A DNA stretch of 64,000 nt from Candidatus Geothrix skivensis (GCA_016721195.1 JADKIO010000009.1:124001-188000), one strand, 5' to 3'. Positions 17,888 through 27,098 are shown, counted from the first letter of the stretch. Notes: generated by a model not told the origin, from the letters alone. A program made the numbers and translations.

Positions 17888-18190
17888 CTACCGTTCCCGG
17901 TTCCGGAAGGTGTAGACGGTCTCGCCCCGACGGGCATAGCCCTGGCGGCGGGCCAGGGCTTCCATCAGCTCGGGGTCCTTCGCCGCCAGCCGCCGGACCT
18001 CTTCCATCAGCTCCCGGTTGTGGCGGTTCAGATCCACCAGGCGGGTCCGGGCACTCAGCAGCTCGGCCTCGCGCTTGCGCAGCTCCGGCAGCCCCCCCTG
18101 GGAGAAGAGCATGGCCAGCAGGGACAGGAGCCCCGAGGCTCCCAGGACGCCCCACAGGGTGGAGGACTTCAGGAGCCAGCTGGCATTCAT
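17888..18190 (-). CDS. ftsB: septum formation initiator FtsB/DivIC-family protein
   Basis: 100 residues: a short cytoplasmic end, one membrane helix (~12-31) and a coiled coil (ELRKREAELLSARTRLVDLNRHNRELMEEVRRL). It ends in the family's YARRGETVYTFR motif (usually GxxrpgE.vy.f). Acts with FtsL/FtsQ at the division septum. It follows eno at 12 bp, the classical eno-ftsB pairing, and is followed at 2 bp by dapF. Confidence 0.88.
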   Translation of the reverse strand: MNASWLLKSSTLWGVLGASGLLSLLAMLFSQGGLPELRKREAELLSARTRLVDLNRHNRELMEEVRRLAAKDPELMEALARRQGYARRGETVYTFRNRER

Positions 18191-18202
18191 TCCGGAGACC
18201 TC

Positions 18203-19482
18203 CTAGCCGAGGCGGGACCCGAAGGCCTCACGACCCGCATAGCGGGCGGCAGCACCCAGTTCCCACTCGATCTGCAGCAGACGGTTGTATTTGGCCACCC
18301 GGTCCGTGCGGCAGGGGGCACCGGTCTTGATCTGTCCGGCGCCTGTCGCCACGGCCAGGTCGGCGATGAAGCTGTCCTCGGTCTCACCGCTCCGGTGGCT
18401 GATGATGGCCCGGTAGCCAGCCTTGTGGGCCATCTCCACGGCCCGGAGGGTTTCGGTGACGGTGCCGATCTGGTTCAGCTTGATGAGGATGGCGTTGGCC
18501 ACTCCCTCCGCAATGCCCTTGGCCAGGATGGCGGGGTTGGTCACGAAGAGGTCGTCGCCCACCAGCTGGGTCTTGGCCCCCATGGCGACAGTCTGAGCCT
18601 TCCAGCCCTTCCAGTCCCCCTCGGCGAACCCGTCCTCGATGGAGATGACCGGGTGGCGGGAGACCAGGCCGGCATAGTATTCCACCAGCTGGGTGGGGGT
18701 CTTTGCACCCCATCCAGGCCATAGGTCTTGCCGTTATGGAATTCGCTGGCCGCGCAGTCCAGGGCCAGGAACATATCCTTCCCAAGCTTGTAGCCGGCCT
18801 TCTTGACCGCCTCACCGATGAGCTCGAGGGCTTCTTCGTTGGAGCCAAGGTTCGGGGCGAACCCGCCCTCGTCCCCCACGCCAGTTGCCAGCTTCCGGGC
18901 CTTCAGGACGCCCTTCAGGGCGTGGTAGACCTCGGCGCCCCAGCGGACGGCCTCCCGGAAGCTGGGGGCCCCTGCGGGCAGCACCATGAACTCCTGGATG
19001 TCCACGTTGTTATCGGCGTGGGCCCCGCCATTGAGGATGTTCATCATCGGAACCGGCAGCAGGCGGGCCGAGGCCCCACCCAGGTATCGGTACAGTGGCA
19101 TCCGGGAGGCCTTGGCCGCCGCATCCGCCAGGGCCATGGAGACCCCCAGGATGGCATTCGCGCCCAACCGGCCCTTGTTCTCGGTCCCGTCCAGGTCGCA
19201 CATCAGATCGTCGAGTTCTGCCTGCTGGAAGGGATCCATGCCCTGCAGAGCCTGGGCCAGTTCGACATTGATGGCATCCACGGCCCCGAGCACGCCTTTG
19301 CCCAGGTAGCGTTTCTTGTCGCCGTCACGCCGCTCAAGGGCCTCACGGCTTCCCGTCGAGGCACCCGAAGGGACGATGGCCTGACCGATCGTCCCATCGG
19401 AAAGCTGAACCCGGGCCAGCACGGTGGGATTCCCACGGCTGTCGAGGACTTCCAGGGCAGAAACGCGGTCGAGAATGATCAT
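18203..19482 (-). CDS. eno: enolase, with an apparent single-base deletion
   Basis: Glycolytic enolase (2-phosphoglycerate to phosphoenolpyruvate). Residues from MIILDRVSALEVLDSRGNPT to KTYGLDGVQ read normally, with GGAHADNNVDIQEFM, GVGDEGGFAPNL and LDCAASEFHNG. At about 18705 the frame breaks. The following residues TPTQLVEYYAGLVSRHPVIS, ISIEDGFAEGDW, LVGDDLFVTNP and SHRSGETEDSFIADLAV continue in another frame to 18203. Restoring one A (CAAAAG in place of CAAAG) gives VQKTPTQLVEYY. An essential single-copy-type gene broken at a homopolymer suggests sequence error. Start 19482 with AGGTGAG upstream. Confidence 0.93.
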
Positions 19483-19496
19483 AAACTCACCTGACT

Positions 19497-19524
19497 CAGA
19501 GGGGCGCGCCAGCGCGCCCCTCTG
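19497..19524. terminator. strong hairpin between the histone-like gene and eno
   Basis: A 12-bp perfect stem CAGAGGGGCGCG / CGCGCCCCTCTG with a four-base loop, 32 bp after the histone-like stop and 14 bp before the eno start. There is no clear U-run. It probably terminates or attenuates leftward transcription before eno, or stabilises the 3' end of the upstream message. Confidence 0.65.
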
Positions 19525-19555
19525 ATAATAGCCAGGTTGCGTGGGCCTATTGGGC

Positions 19556-20029
19556 CTACTTCTTGGCGGCCTTCTTCGGCGCGGCCTTCTTCACGACCTT
19601 CTTGGCGGCCGGCTTCTTGGCGGCGGCCTTCTTCGGCGCGGCCTTCTTCACGACCTTCTTGGCGGCCGGCTTCTTGGCGGCGGCCTTCTTCGGCGCGGCC
19701 TTCTTCGGCGCGGCCTTCTTCGCAGCGGCCTTCTTCGGCGCGGCCTTCTTCACGGCCTTCTTCACGGCCTTCTTGGGGGCGGCCTTCTTGGCGGCGGCCT
19801 TCTTCGGCGCGGCCTTCTTCACGGCCTTCTTGACAGCCGGCTTCTTGGCGGCGGCCTTCTTCGGCGCGGCCTTCTTGGCGGCCGGCTTCTTGGCGGCGGC
19901 CTTCTTCGGCGCGGCCTTCTTGGCGGCCGGCTTCTTGGCGGCGGCCTTCTTCTTGGGGGCGGCCTTCTTCGCCGGCTTCTTGGCGGCGGCGGGCTCGGGG
20001 GTGGCGACCAGGTTGGTCAGTTCAGCCAT
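19556..20029 (-). CDS. histone H1-like Lys/Ala/Pro-rich DNA-binding protein
   Basis: 157 residues. After a short N-terminus (MAELTNLVATPEP) the whole protein is repeats of KKAAPKKAAAKKPAA type, with no acidic residue beyond the first 12. This matches bacterial histone-H1-like and AlgP-like nucleoid proteins that bind DNA through basic tails. The repeats are also strong at DNA level (about 60-bp near-identical units), so length variation by slippage is likely. GGAG lies eight bases before the ATG. It follows the TrpC-like gene by 11 bp. Confidence 0.82.
   Translation of the reverse strand: MAELTNLVATPEPAAAKKPAKKAAPKKKAAAKKPAAKKAAPKKAAAKKPAAKKAAPKKAAAKKPAVKKAVKKAAPKKAAAKKAAPKKAVKKAVKKAAPKKAAAKKAAPKKAAPKKAAAKKPAAKKVVKKAAPKKAAAKKPAAKKVVKKAAPKKAAKK
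19560..19975. repeat. degenerate tandem repeats inside the histone-like gene
   Basis: Units built from CTTCTTCGGCGCGGC, CTTCTTGGCGGC and CTTCTTGGCGGCCGG recur throughout. Two stretches (about 19573-19632 and 19633-19692) are near-identical 60-bp copies. Such arrays are prone to collapse in assembly and to real length change. Confidence 0.75.
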
Positions 20030-20040
20030 GGGTGGCTCCT

Positions 20041-20997
20041 TTACGCCCTTTTGGGCGGGGTTGGAAGGGGTCGTGCGGGAAGATGGCTTGCCCTTAGCAT
20101 CTTTCGCGCCAAGTTGGGCCGAGTCTTTCCGCTGGGTGGATATGCGTTCCTTGGCCGCCGGAGCAGCCGTGGGGCTTGCGCCGCATCTGCGGCAGAGCCG
20201 GTCTTGCCCTTGGGCTTCGCGGCTTTCTTCGGTGGCTCCACGCCTGCCAGAATCTGGGCCAGGCGCTTGCCGGGATAGTAGTCATCGAGGAGGGCGTCAC
20301 CGATCAGCAGGCCATGGACGCCGAGGGCTTCCACCTGCTTGATCTGCTCCAGACGCTGGATCCCTCCTTCGATGAGCTTGAGACAGCTCTTGGGTACTTT
20401 CTTGACCAGGGCCACCGCCTGCTCCCAGGAGGCCGCCCAGGTGTCGAGGTTCCGCCCCACGGCGCAGATGATGTCTGCTCCGGCCTCGAGCGCGCGGGCC
20501 AGCTCGCCTTCCGAGGTGACTTCGACGACCACGTCGAGACCCTTGCTGGTGGCGAACTTGAGCAGGGTCGCCAAGCGGTCCTGGGAGAGAAGCGCTGGCA
20601 TCAGGAAGATGGCGTCGGCGCCCAGGATCTTGCTCTCCTCGACCTGGTATTCCTCGAAGATGAATTCCCGGCGCAGCAGGGGCAGCTTGACCTGGCTCCG
20701 CACTTCCGACAGGTGCTTGTCCTCGCCGTAATACAGGAATTTATCCGTCGCGATCGAGAGGGCCCGGGCCCCGTTTTCGGCAAGACTCTTGGCGTGGGTG
20801 GATGCCTTATAGGACTCGCGGACCTGGCCACGACCGGGATCACCCCCGGCAACTTCACCTAAGATGGTGATTCCAGGCTGACTAAGCTCTTCCTTGAGGG
20901 AATGGTGACCCTTGTAGGCATCCTTCACCGCCACAGGACCCCTTTGCTTCTTGATTTCAACATCCAGGGCCTTGAAGATGGCGACTTTCTTTAGCAT
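20041..20997 (-). CDS. divergent TrpC-like (indole-3-glycerol-phosphate synthase family) TIM barrel
   Basis: 318 residues. The core (~1-250) follows the TrpC plan: ARALSIATDKFLYYGEDKHL, LPLLRREFIFEEYQ, EVTSEGELARALEAGADII, EGGI, GLLIGDALL. Expected catalytic residues are changed. The KKASPS segment is replaced by EVAGGDPGRG, removing its lysine. LRKDF is LRREF, so the acid lysine is Arg. INNRDL is AVGRNL and ESGI is EGGI. The usual base Glu (VEV) is kept. A basic tail of ~68 residues follows. No other trp gene is nearby, so TrpC activity is doubtful. GGAG precedes the ATG. Confidence 0.65.
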   Translation of the reverse strand: MLKKVAIFKALDVEIKKQRGPVAVKDAYKGHHSLKEELSQPGITILGEVAGGDPGRGQVRESYKASTHAKSLAENGARALSIATDKFLYYGEDKHLSEVRSQVKLPLLRREFIFEEYQVEESKILGADAIFLMPALLSQDRLATLLKFATSKGLDVVVEVTSEGELARALEAGADIICAVGRNLDTWAASWEQAVALVKKVPKSCLKLIEGGIQRLEQIKQVEALGVHGLLIGDALLDDYYPGKRLAQILAGVEPPKKAAKPKGKTGSAADAAQAPRLLRRPRNAYPPSGKTRPNLARKMLRASHLPARPLPTPPKRA

Positions 20998-21480
20998 TTC
21001 CCACTCTCCAAATCTCAGATACCTCGCTGCTGGCCCTATGGGGAAGATGATCGGTCATTTTTCCTCTGATTCAACATGAAACCAGCGATCTGGATGAGGT
21101 CAACAGAGAAAAACAAAAAATCTTCATTTTTTTTGACGCTACCTCCCCGGGTGAGTCCATTCGAGTCCGGCCTCCCGCGAGCACATTCTCGTCCCCCGGA
21201 AGCTGCTCTGCTGCGCCTTTCGATCGACAATTCGCCGCGACTCTCTTGTAGCCGTCTCCGTAGACCCCCATGGACAGGCGTTCTACGCGAAGCTCGACTA
21301 GAGGTGACCTCCACCATCGGGATCGTCGAGTGAACCTGGAAAACATTCCCCGGACGATCCAGGATGGGTACCAGAGCGCCCCCGGGGGAGCCGCCTCTGC
21401 TACGCTTCAACTCGCCTCTCCGGCACCAGGCAAAACCGAAGCGGACCCTCGGAATCCTGCTGAAAGCACAAGGAGCGCCC
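20998..21480. other. intergenic region between divergent trpC-like and upp genes
   Basis: 483 bp, visibly more A/T-rich near 21060-21135, including a weak A/T stem (AAAAAAT CTTC ATTTTTT, 21115-21132). It should carry promoters for both divergent genes, but I could not assign -35/-10 boxes with confidence. I see no tRNA, riboswitch or convincing small gene. Confidence 0.4.
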
Positions 21481-22110
21481 ATGACCATCCATGTCGTCGA
21501 CCACCCGCTCATCCATCACAAGCTCTCCCTCATCCGCGACCGGAAGACCTCGGGCAGCCTCTTCCGCGCCCTCATCGAGGAAGTGGGCCTCATCCTTGCC
21601 ACGGAGGCCACCCGCACCCTCACCACCGAATCGGTGGTGATAGAGACGCCGCTGGAACGGACCAGCACCCTCCGCCTGAAGTCCCTGGATCCCGTGCTGG
21701 TGCCCGTCCTGCGGGCGGGCCTGGGACTGCTTCCCTCCTTTCTCAAGCTGCTGCCCACGGCCAAGGTGGGGCACCTTGGCCTCTACCGCGATCATGATTC
21801 CCTGGTGCCCGTGCCCTACTACCGCAACTTCCCTCCGCTGCTGGAGGCTCGCCCGGTCTTCGTGCTCGATCCCATGCTGGCCACCGGCGGGAGCGCCTCG
21901 GAGGCCGTGCGGCAGCTGAAGGCCGCAGGCGCGATCAACCTCTCCCTCGTGGCCATCCTCGCAGCCCCCGAGGGCCTCGCGCGCCTGCAGGGGGACCACC
22001 CGGACCTCACCATCGTGGTCGGGGCCGTGGATCGCCAGCTCAACGACAAGGGCTACATCCTGCCGGGGCTGGGCGATGCCGGCGACAGGCTCTTCGGCAC
22101 GGCAGGGGCC
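21481..22110 (+). CDS. upp: uracil phosphoribosyltransferase, 3' end lost in the poly-G tract
   Basis: Salvages uracil to UMP with PRPP. 207 residues are readable, nearly the full family length (~208). The PRPP-binding motif is FVLDPMLATGGSASEA, the uracil-site end is GYILPGLGDAGDRLFGT, and VPVLRAGLGLL lies in the middle. AAGGAG precedes the ATG at 21481. The expected stop within a few codons of FGT is absent because the sequence passes into a G-only tract, so the given end is approximate. Confidence 0.9.
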
Positions 22111-22118
22111 GCCCGGGT

Positions 22119-22401
<283 letters not shown>

Positions 22402-22402
<1 letters not shown>

Positions 22403-22810
22403 ACGGCTCCAGAGCCCCGGGCTTTCGGACATGCCCTCGCCCCGGAAGAGCACGAACTCCCATGCCTGCCGCATGTCGCCCATCTGGGCCCGGACGCTCT
22501 GCAGGCGGCTGACATCGCCCTGTTCACCTGCCTGGTGGATTTCCCCCCGCCACCATTCGTAGAGCCGGACGAGGTTCTCCACCAGCTCGCCGCCCTGCTC
22601 GTGGTTCAGGCGCCGGTGCAGCTCCTCCAGGATGACCATCACCTTCTGGGTGAAGTAGCCCACCAGCCTCGGCTCGCCGGCGCCGATGGCCTCCTCGAGC
22701 TTCACCATGAACCGCTGGGCCCCCTCCAGAAGCAGGATCACCACGTGCTCTGGAATGGCGGCCGGCTCCGCATGAAGGGACGCACCGGCAGGATCGTGGG
22801 CAGGGGTCAT
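22402..22810 (-). CDS. FliS-family flagellar chaperone, second copy, 3' end lost
   Basis: About 136 residues are readable from the ATG at 22810. Family hallmarks: PEHVVILLLEGAQRFM (usual LVLMLYDGALRF), LEELHRRLNHEQGGELVENL, RLYEWWRGEI and MRQAWEFVL. FliS binds the C-terminus of flagellin and prevents its assembly in the cytosol. This copy is separate from the fliS next to fliD and about as diverged from it as one expects between paralogues. The end runs into the poly-G tract, so the true stop is unknown. Confidence 0.78.
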
Positions 22811-22949
22811 GGCATGTTCATCCTCAGGCTGTATCGGCCGCCTCACCCAGAAGCGTGACTATGAGAGGGCCCTGTTTCGATATTGGGAATACCCAGATGG
22901 GAAGGTTCCGTGAGAAAAAGGGGGCATCCCCCGGAACCTGGAGCCGCCA

Positions 22950-24737
22950 GTGCATGGCAACCATCTGCAACTTCTTAAAAAGGCCCAGGCACTGGATCTT
23001 GCCGGAAAGGCCCTGGACGCCTCCCTCGCCTACGAGGCCTACCTGAAGCGTGAGCCAAAGCACGCCGATGCCTGGTCGGACCTTGCTGGACAGCTGCTGA
23101 AGCTCGGCGACTTCGACCGGGCCCAGGCAGCCTGCGAGGCATCGCTGGCCCTGAACCCGAATCACCTTTCCGCGCACATCAACCTCGGGATCATTCTCAT
23201 GAGAAAGGACCGGCTCGAGGAGGCCGAGCGCCAGCTGCGGTCGGTCCTGGTATCGGATCCCCACCGAATCGATGCGCACTTGTTTCTGGCCGAGTGCCTC
23301 CTCAACAGGAAGGATCTGGAGGGCGCCCGGCAGGTCCTCGCCGCGATCCCCCCCGCCGGACGGGCAGACCGGAGCTACCCGCTGCTGAGGCCCAAGCATG
23401 CGGAGCTCTGGGCGATCCTCGGTCTGGCCCTTCTCGAGGTGCAACGATTCACCGAGGCCGAGCGGGCCTGCCGGGCGGCCCTCCTGCTGGAGCCATCCAA
23501 CCTCCGGGCCAGGGCCAACCTCGGATCCATCCACATGGCGCAGGGGCAACTGGACGAAGCGGAAAGCCAATTCCGGTCCCTGCTGGCCGACCACCCCTCT
23601 GACGAGAATGCGCGCCTGCTGCTGATCACCTGCCTGGCTCGGCAAGGAGAGTGGCCCCTCGCGGAACAAGAGATCGAAAGGGTCCTCCAACAGGAGCCCA
23701 GCAACTTCATCGTTCACAAGAGCATCACGGGCACCTACTACACCCTGGGGCGCTGGGACGCCTACCGGGCCGAGATCGCTCGGTTTCGCACCATCGACCC
23801 TACCTCCGCCTACCTGGACTACGAGCAGAGCTTCGTGGATCTGCTCTTCGGAGACATGCGACAGGGCTGGCAGCGGTTTGAAGCCCGATTGAAAATCCAA
23901 AAGGAGTTGAGGTTAAATAAAAGAGCCTTCAAGCAGCCCTCCTGGCACGGTGAGCCCTTTGCCGGAAAAACCCTGCTGCTCTGGGCCGAGCAGGGGCTGG
24001 GGGACACCCTGATGTTCCTGCGCTATGTCCCGCTGGTGAAGGCCCTGGGGGGGCGGGTCCTGGTGGAAGCCCAGCCCCCGTTGCTGGAGGTCGCGGCCAC
24101 TTGCCCAGGCGCCGATATCCTCATCCCCAAGGGTGCGCCCTGGGTGCCCTTCGATCTGCAGGCCTCCCTGATGTCCCTGCCCTCGATCTTCCGGACGGAG
24201 CTTACCTCGATTCCCGCCGAGGTTCCCTACCTGGGCGTTCCCGAAGAGGTGCCCCACCGGCAGGAGCTTCAGGTGTGCCTGGACCAGGCCAGGGAAAGCA
24301 CCCGGGTGGGCCTGGTCTGGGCGGGGAGTCCTGGCCACGGACGGGACTTTGAGCGTTCCCTTCCGGTGGCCGCCCTGGCACCCCTGGCCCAGCTTCCGGG
24401 CGTCGCCTGGTTCAGCTTCCAGGTCGGGAGGGAGGAGGTTCCACCCCTGCCCAACCTCACCTCCCTGGCCCCTTTGTTCGAGAACTTCGCCGACACGGCC
24501 TATGCCCTGAATGCCATGGATCTCCTGATCACGGTGGATACCTCCGTGGCCCACCTGGCCGGCGCCATGGGCATCCCCACCCTGCTGCTGCTGTCCTTCC
24601 AGCCGGACTACCGCTGGATGCTGGAACGGAGCGACAGCCCCTGGTACCCCACCCTGCGCCTCTATCGGCAACCGTCCTATGGAGATTGGGGAACCGTGAT
24701 TCGACGGATGGTCACAGACCTGACTCAAGAGGCCTAG
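22950..24737 (+). CDS. TPR-glycosyltransferase (GT9/heptosyltransferase-like), copy 1
   Basis: 595 residues. The N-terminal half is about seven tetratricopeptide repeats (HADAWSDLAGQLLKLGDFDR, NLRARANLGSIHMAQGQLDE). The C-terminal half (~310-595) is a GT-B glycosyltransferase of the ADP-heptose transferase type: LLLWAEQGLGDTLMFLRYVP, RVGLVWAGSPGHGRDFERS, AMDLLITVDTSVAHLAGAM. TPR-linked transferases often modify proteins. Start is GTG at 22950 with GGAG six bases upstream. The flagellin operon next door makes flagellin a candidate acceptor (inference). Transcribed toward its paralogue. Confidence 0.8.
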   Translation: MHGNHLQLLKKAQALDLAGKALDASLAYEAYLKREPKHADAWSDLAGQLLKLGDFDRAQAACEASLALNPNHLSAHINLGIILMRKDRLEEAERQLRSVLVSDPHRIDAHLFLAECLLNRKDLEGARQVLAAIPPAGRADRSYPLLRPKHAELWAILGLALLEVQRFTEAERACRAALLLEPSNLRARANLGSIHMAQGQLDEAESQFRSLLADHPSDENARLLLITCLARQGEWPLAEQEIERVLQQEPSNFIVHKSITGTYYTLGRWDAYRAEIARFRTIDPTSAYLDYEQSFVDLLFGDMRQGWQRFEARLKIQKELRLNKRAFKQPSWHGEPFAGKTLLLWAEQGLGDTLMFLRYVPLVKALGGRVLVEAQPPLLEVAATCPGADILIPKGAPWVPFDLQASLMSLPSIFRTELTSIPAEVPYLGVPEEVPHRQELQVCLDQARESTRVGLVWAGSPGHGRDFERSLPVAALAPLAQLPGVAWFSFQVGREEVPPLPNLTSLAPLFENFADTAYALNAMDLLITVDTSVAHLAGAMGIPTLLLLSFQPDYRWMLERSDSPWYPTLRLYRQPSYGDWGTVIRRMVTDLTQEA

Positions 24738-24856
24738 ACACGGTCAGAGCCAGCCCCTGGCCGCCCCTTGGCCGGGCTTCCTTGGCCACCGACCCGCTGC
24801 GTGAATACACTCAACCAAGCGCCCTGGAAATCAGGACGATTCAAGGAGGGGGCGTC

Positions 24857-26309
24857 TTGGTGGCGGGATCCTATTTGAAACTGCTGGAGGAGGCTCGCGC
24901 TCTAAGGTTCTCAGGTGGTGATCAAAGCGCCTTGGTGGCCTATTCCAGCCTCTTGCGAATCCACCCAGAAGCTTCCGACGCATGGGCCGAATATGGGAGC
25001 CTCCTCCTTTCCCAGAACCAAGTTGAAGGTGCCCGGACTGCTTATGCCAATTCCTTAGCCATTGACCCAAATTTCCTTCCTGCTCTGGCCGGGCAAGGAA
25101 GGGTCTGCCTGAGGCTGGGCCAGTTTGAAGACGCAGCAACCCACCTTGAACAGGGGGCTCTCTGTCGATCCCCGACAGACTGAGCTCTACCTTGATCTAG
25201 CACGCTGTCGATGGAAACAGGGCGAGCTGGACCAGGCCCGGATCGTTCTGGGCGCAGCCGTGGAACAGGATCCTGCCAACTTGCTCATCACCAAGTTTCT
25301 CATTGAAGTATTGGTCCGACAAAATAACTGGCCAGCACTTCACCGAGAGATGCTCCGTCGGGCCTACCTGGACTATTCAGGGGCTGCCTTGGAGTGGGAG
25401 ACCTGTTGCGTGAACCTTCTCTTTGGCGTGATGCCTGAAGGCTGGGACCAGCACGAATCCCGCTGGAACAACCCAGGACTGACCAATCCAAAACGAGAGT
25501 TCCCCCAGCCCCTATGGGATGGTTCGGCCTTCCAAGGTAGGACACTGCTGCTGCACTGTGAGCAGGGTTTCGGCGACACCTTGATGTTTGTGCGTTATGC
25601 ACCCTTGGTGAAGGCACTCGGGGGCAAGGTGCTCCTCTTGGCCCAACCTGAGCTAGTGGATCTGGTGGCAACCTGCCCAGGTGTGGACCTTGTGATTGTC
25701 GAGGGAAGTCCCATACCTCCGTTTGATCTCCACCTTCCGTTGATGAGCCTCCCCCGCGTTTTCCATACGGACCTGGAGTGCATTCCTGCAGAGATTCCTT
25801 ATCTAGATGTTCCAGAGCAGGTCCCAAACCGGGAGGCCATTGATGCACTTCTTGCCGCTTCTCGCAGTCCTACCAGGATTGGTGTCTCCTGGTGTGGTAA
25901 CCCATCCCACGCCAGAGATGCCCAAAGGTCCATCGCTCCTGGGGCTCTTCTCCCCCTTCGATCACTGCCTGCTGTGGCTTGGTTCTCTTTCCAGCACAAT
26001 GTGGTGGAAATGCCCCCTCTTTATGGAATTGCATCCGTGGCGCCCCTGTTGAGCAACTTTTCTGATACCGCGTATGCGCTCAGTGGCATGGATCTGTTGA
26101 TCACGGTGGATACAGCCATGGCCCACCTGGCCGGGGCCCTTGGGATCCCCACGCTGCTCTTGGTCTCCTTCCTTCCAGATTGGCGCTGGTTGATGGGAAG
26201 GGATGACAGTCCTTGGTACCCGACTCTGCGAATCTATCGACAGGCTACCTTTGGAGACTGGGAGGCTCCGCTGCGCCAAATGGTCGCAGACCTGACCCAG
26301 GACGGCTGA
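24857..26309 (+). CDS. TPR-glycosyltransferase, copy 2, with an apparent frameshift in a G run
   Basis: Paralogue of the preceding gene. The N-terminal TPR part (VAGSYLKLLEEARALRF to FEDAATHLEQ) and the GT domain (LSVDPRQTELYLDLARCRWK to MVADLTQDG) lie in different frames. They meet at the five-G run 25153-25157; removing one G restores HLEQGLSVDPRQTEL. GT motifs: LLLHCEQGFGDTLMFVRYAP, TRIGVSWCGNPSHARDAQRS, GMDLLITVDTAMAHLAGAL. AGGAGG lies seven bases before TTG 24857 (GTG 24860 is the alternative). Base composition is visibly less GC-rich than in copy 1. Probably sequence error; phase variation at the G run is possible but the run is short. Confidence 0.75.
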
Positions 26310-26318
26310 GGGGGCAAA

Positions 26319-26618
26319 TCAGCGGGCGTTCGCGCCGTAGCCCTTCAGGGCACGCTGGCCCCGGTCCTGGGCTTCAAGCTCCGACCGCATCTGATCCCGC
26401 GCCTCGGTCAGCACGGCGATGCGGGCCTCCAGCCGTGCGCTCGCCCCATGGGCCCTGCGGACCAGGTCCGGCCACCCGGCTGCCTTCTCCGCCAGGGCCA
26501 GGGCCGCCTGGAAGTCCGCCTGCCACCGATCCAGCTGCTCCGGGTCCGGCGCCCAGGCCGGATCCGCCAGCCAGGCCTCCATGGTGCCGATGGCGGCCTC
26601 GACCGCAGCGTCCGTCAT
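26319..26618 (-). CDS. FliT-like flagellar protein
   Basis: 99 residues, almost entirely helical and charged (WQADFQAALALAEKAAGWPDLVRRAHGASARLEARIAVLTEA). Its ATG overlaps the fliS stop (ATGA), so translation is coupled. Position directly after fliS in the fliC-flaG-fliD-fliS order, size and helical character all point to a FliT-type chaperone that holds FliD. Sequence similarity alone is weak. It converges with the second glycosyltransferase gene, 9 bp apart. Confidence 0.6.
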   Translation of the reverse strand: MTDAAVEAAIGTMEAWLADPAWAPDPEQLDRWQADFQAALALAEKAAGWPDLVRRAHGASARLEARIAVLTEARDQMRSELEAQDRGQRALKGYGANAR

Positions 26619-27040
26619 ACGATCTGGTTGCCCAGGTTGAAGGAGGAGGGCTGGGCCGGGGCGTTCTTCTTCTCGTGGAACTGCTCCCAGGCCTGGCGGA
26701 TCTCCCCCATGCCCTGGGCCACGGCCTCCAGCCGAGCGATGTTCTTGCTTGCGCTGCCCGCCAGGAGCTCCTGGGCCCAGAAGTCGTAGAGCTTGTTCAG
26801 GGACTGGGCCAGCTCGTTGCCCTCCTCCAGATTCAGGCGGATGGTGGCCTCCCGCAGCACCTCCGTAACGCGGAGGAAGCTGTTGGCGGCCGCCACTGGG
26901 TCGTTCTTCGTCAGGGCCTGAATGGCCCGACCCAGGTGCAGCTGCCCCGCTTCCATGATGAGGGCCGCCTGCTGCTCGGGGCTGGCGTTCAGGATGCGCT
27001 GGGTGAGGTAGGTCTCGGCGGTTCTGGCGTAGGCATTCAC
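26615..27040 (-). CDS. fliS: flagellar export chaperone FliS
   Basis: 141 residues from a GTG start at 27040, chosen because GGGAGGA lies six bases upstream and VNAYARTAETYL is the usual FliS N-terminus; an ATG six codons earlier has no such site. Motifs: SPEQQAALIMEAGQLHLGRAI, IRLNLEEGNELAQSLNKLYDF and MGEIRQAWEQF. Chaperone for flagellin export. Third after flaG and fliD in the flagellin cluster. Confidence 0.87.
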   Translation of the reverse strand: MNAYARTAETYLTQRILNASPEQQAALIMEAGQLHLGRAIQALTKNDPVAAANSFLRVTEVLREATIRLNLEEGNELAQSLNKLYDFWAQELLAGSASKNIARLEAVAQGMGEIRQAWEQFHEKKNAPAQPSSFNLGNQIV

Positions 27041-27098
27041 GAGTGTTCCTCCCAACATGGTTTCGGCGGATTCCCGCCGAACATGATTCTGGAGGTCC

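Noticed and set aside
19556..20342. Ala/Phe- or Leu/Gly-rich + strand proteins across the histone-like gene
   Set aside because: Reverse-strand reading of Lys/Ala/Pro repeats; the - strand protein has a ribosome site and a known composition type.
21140..21185. tRNA-like T-arm (ATTCGAGTCCGGCC)
   Set aside because: The five bases before TTCGA do not pair with those after, and no acceptor or anticodon arm can be drawn.
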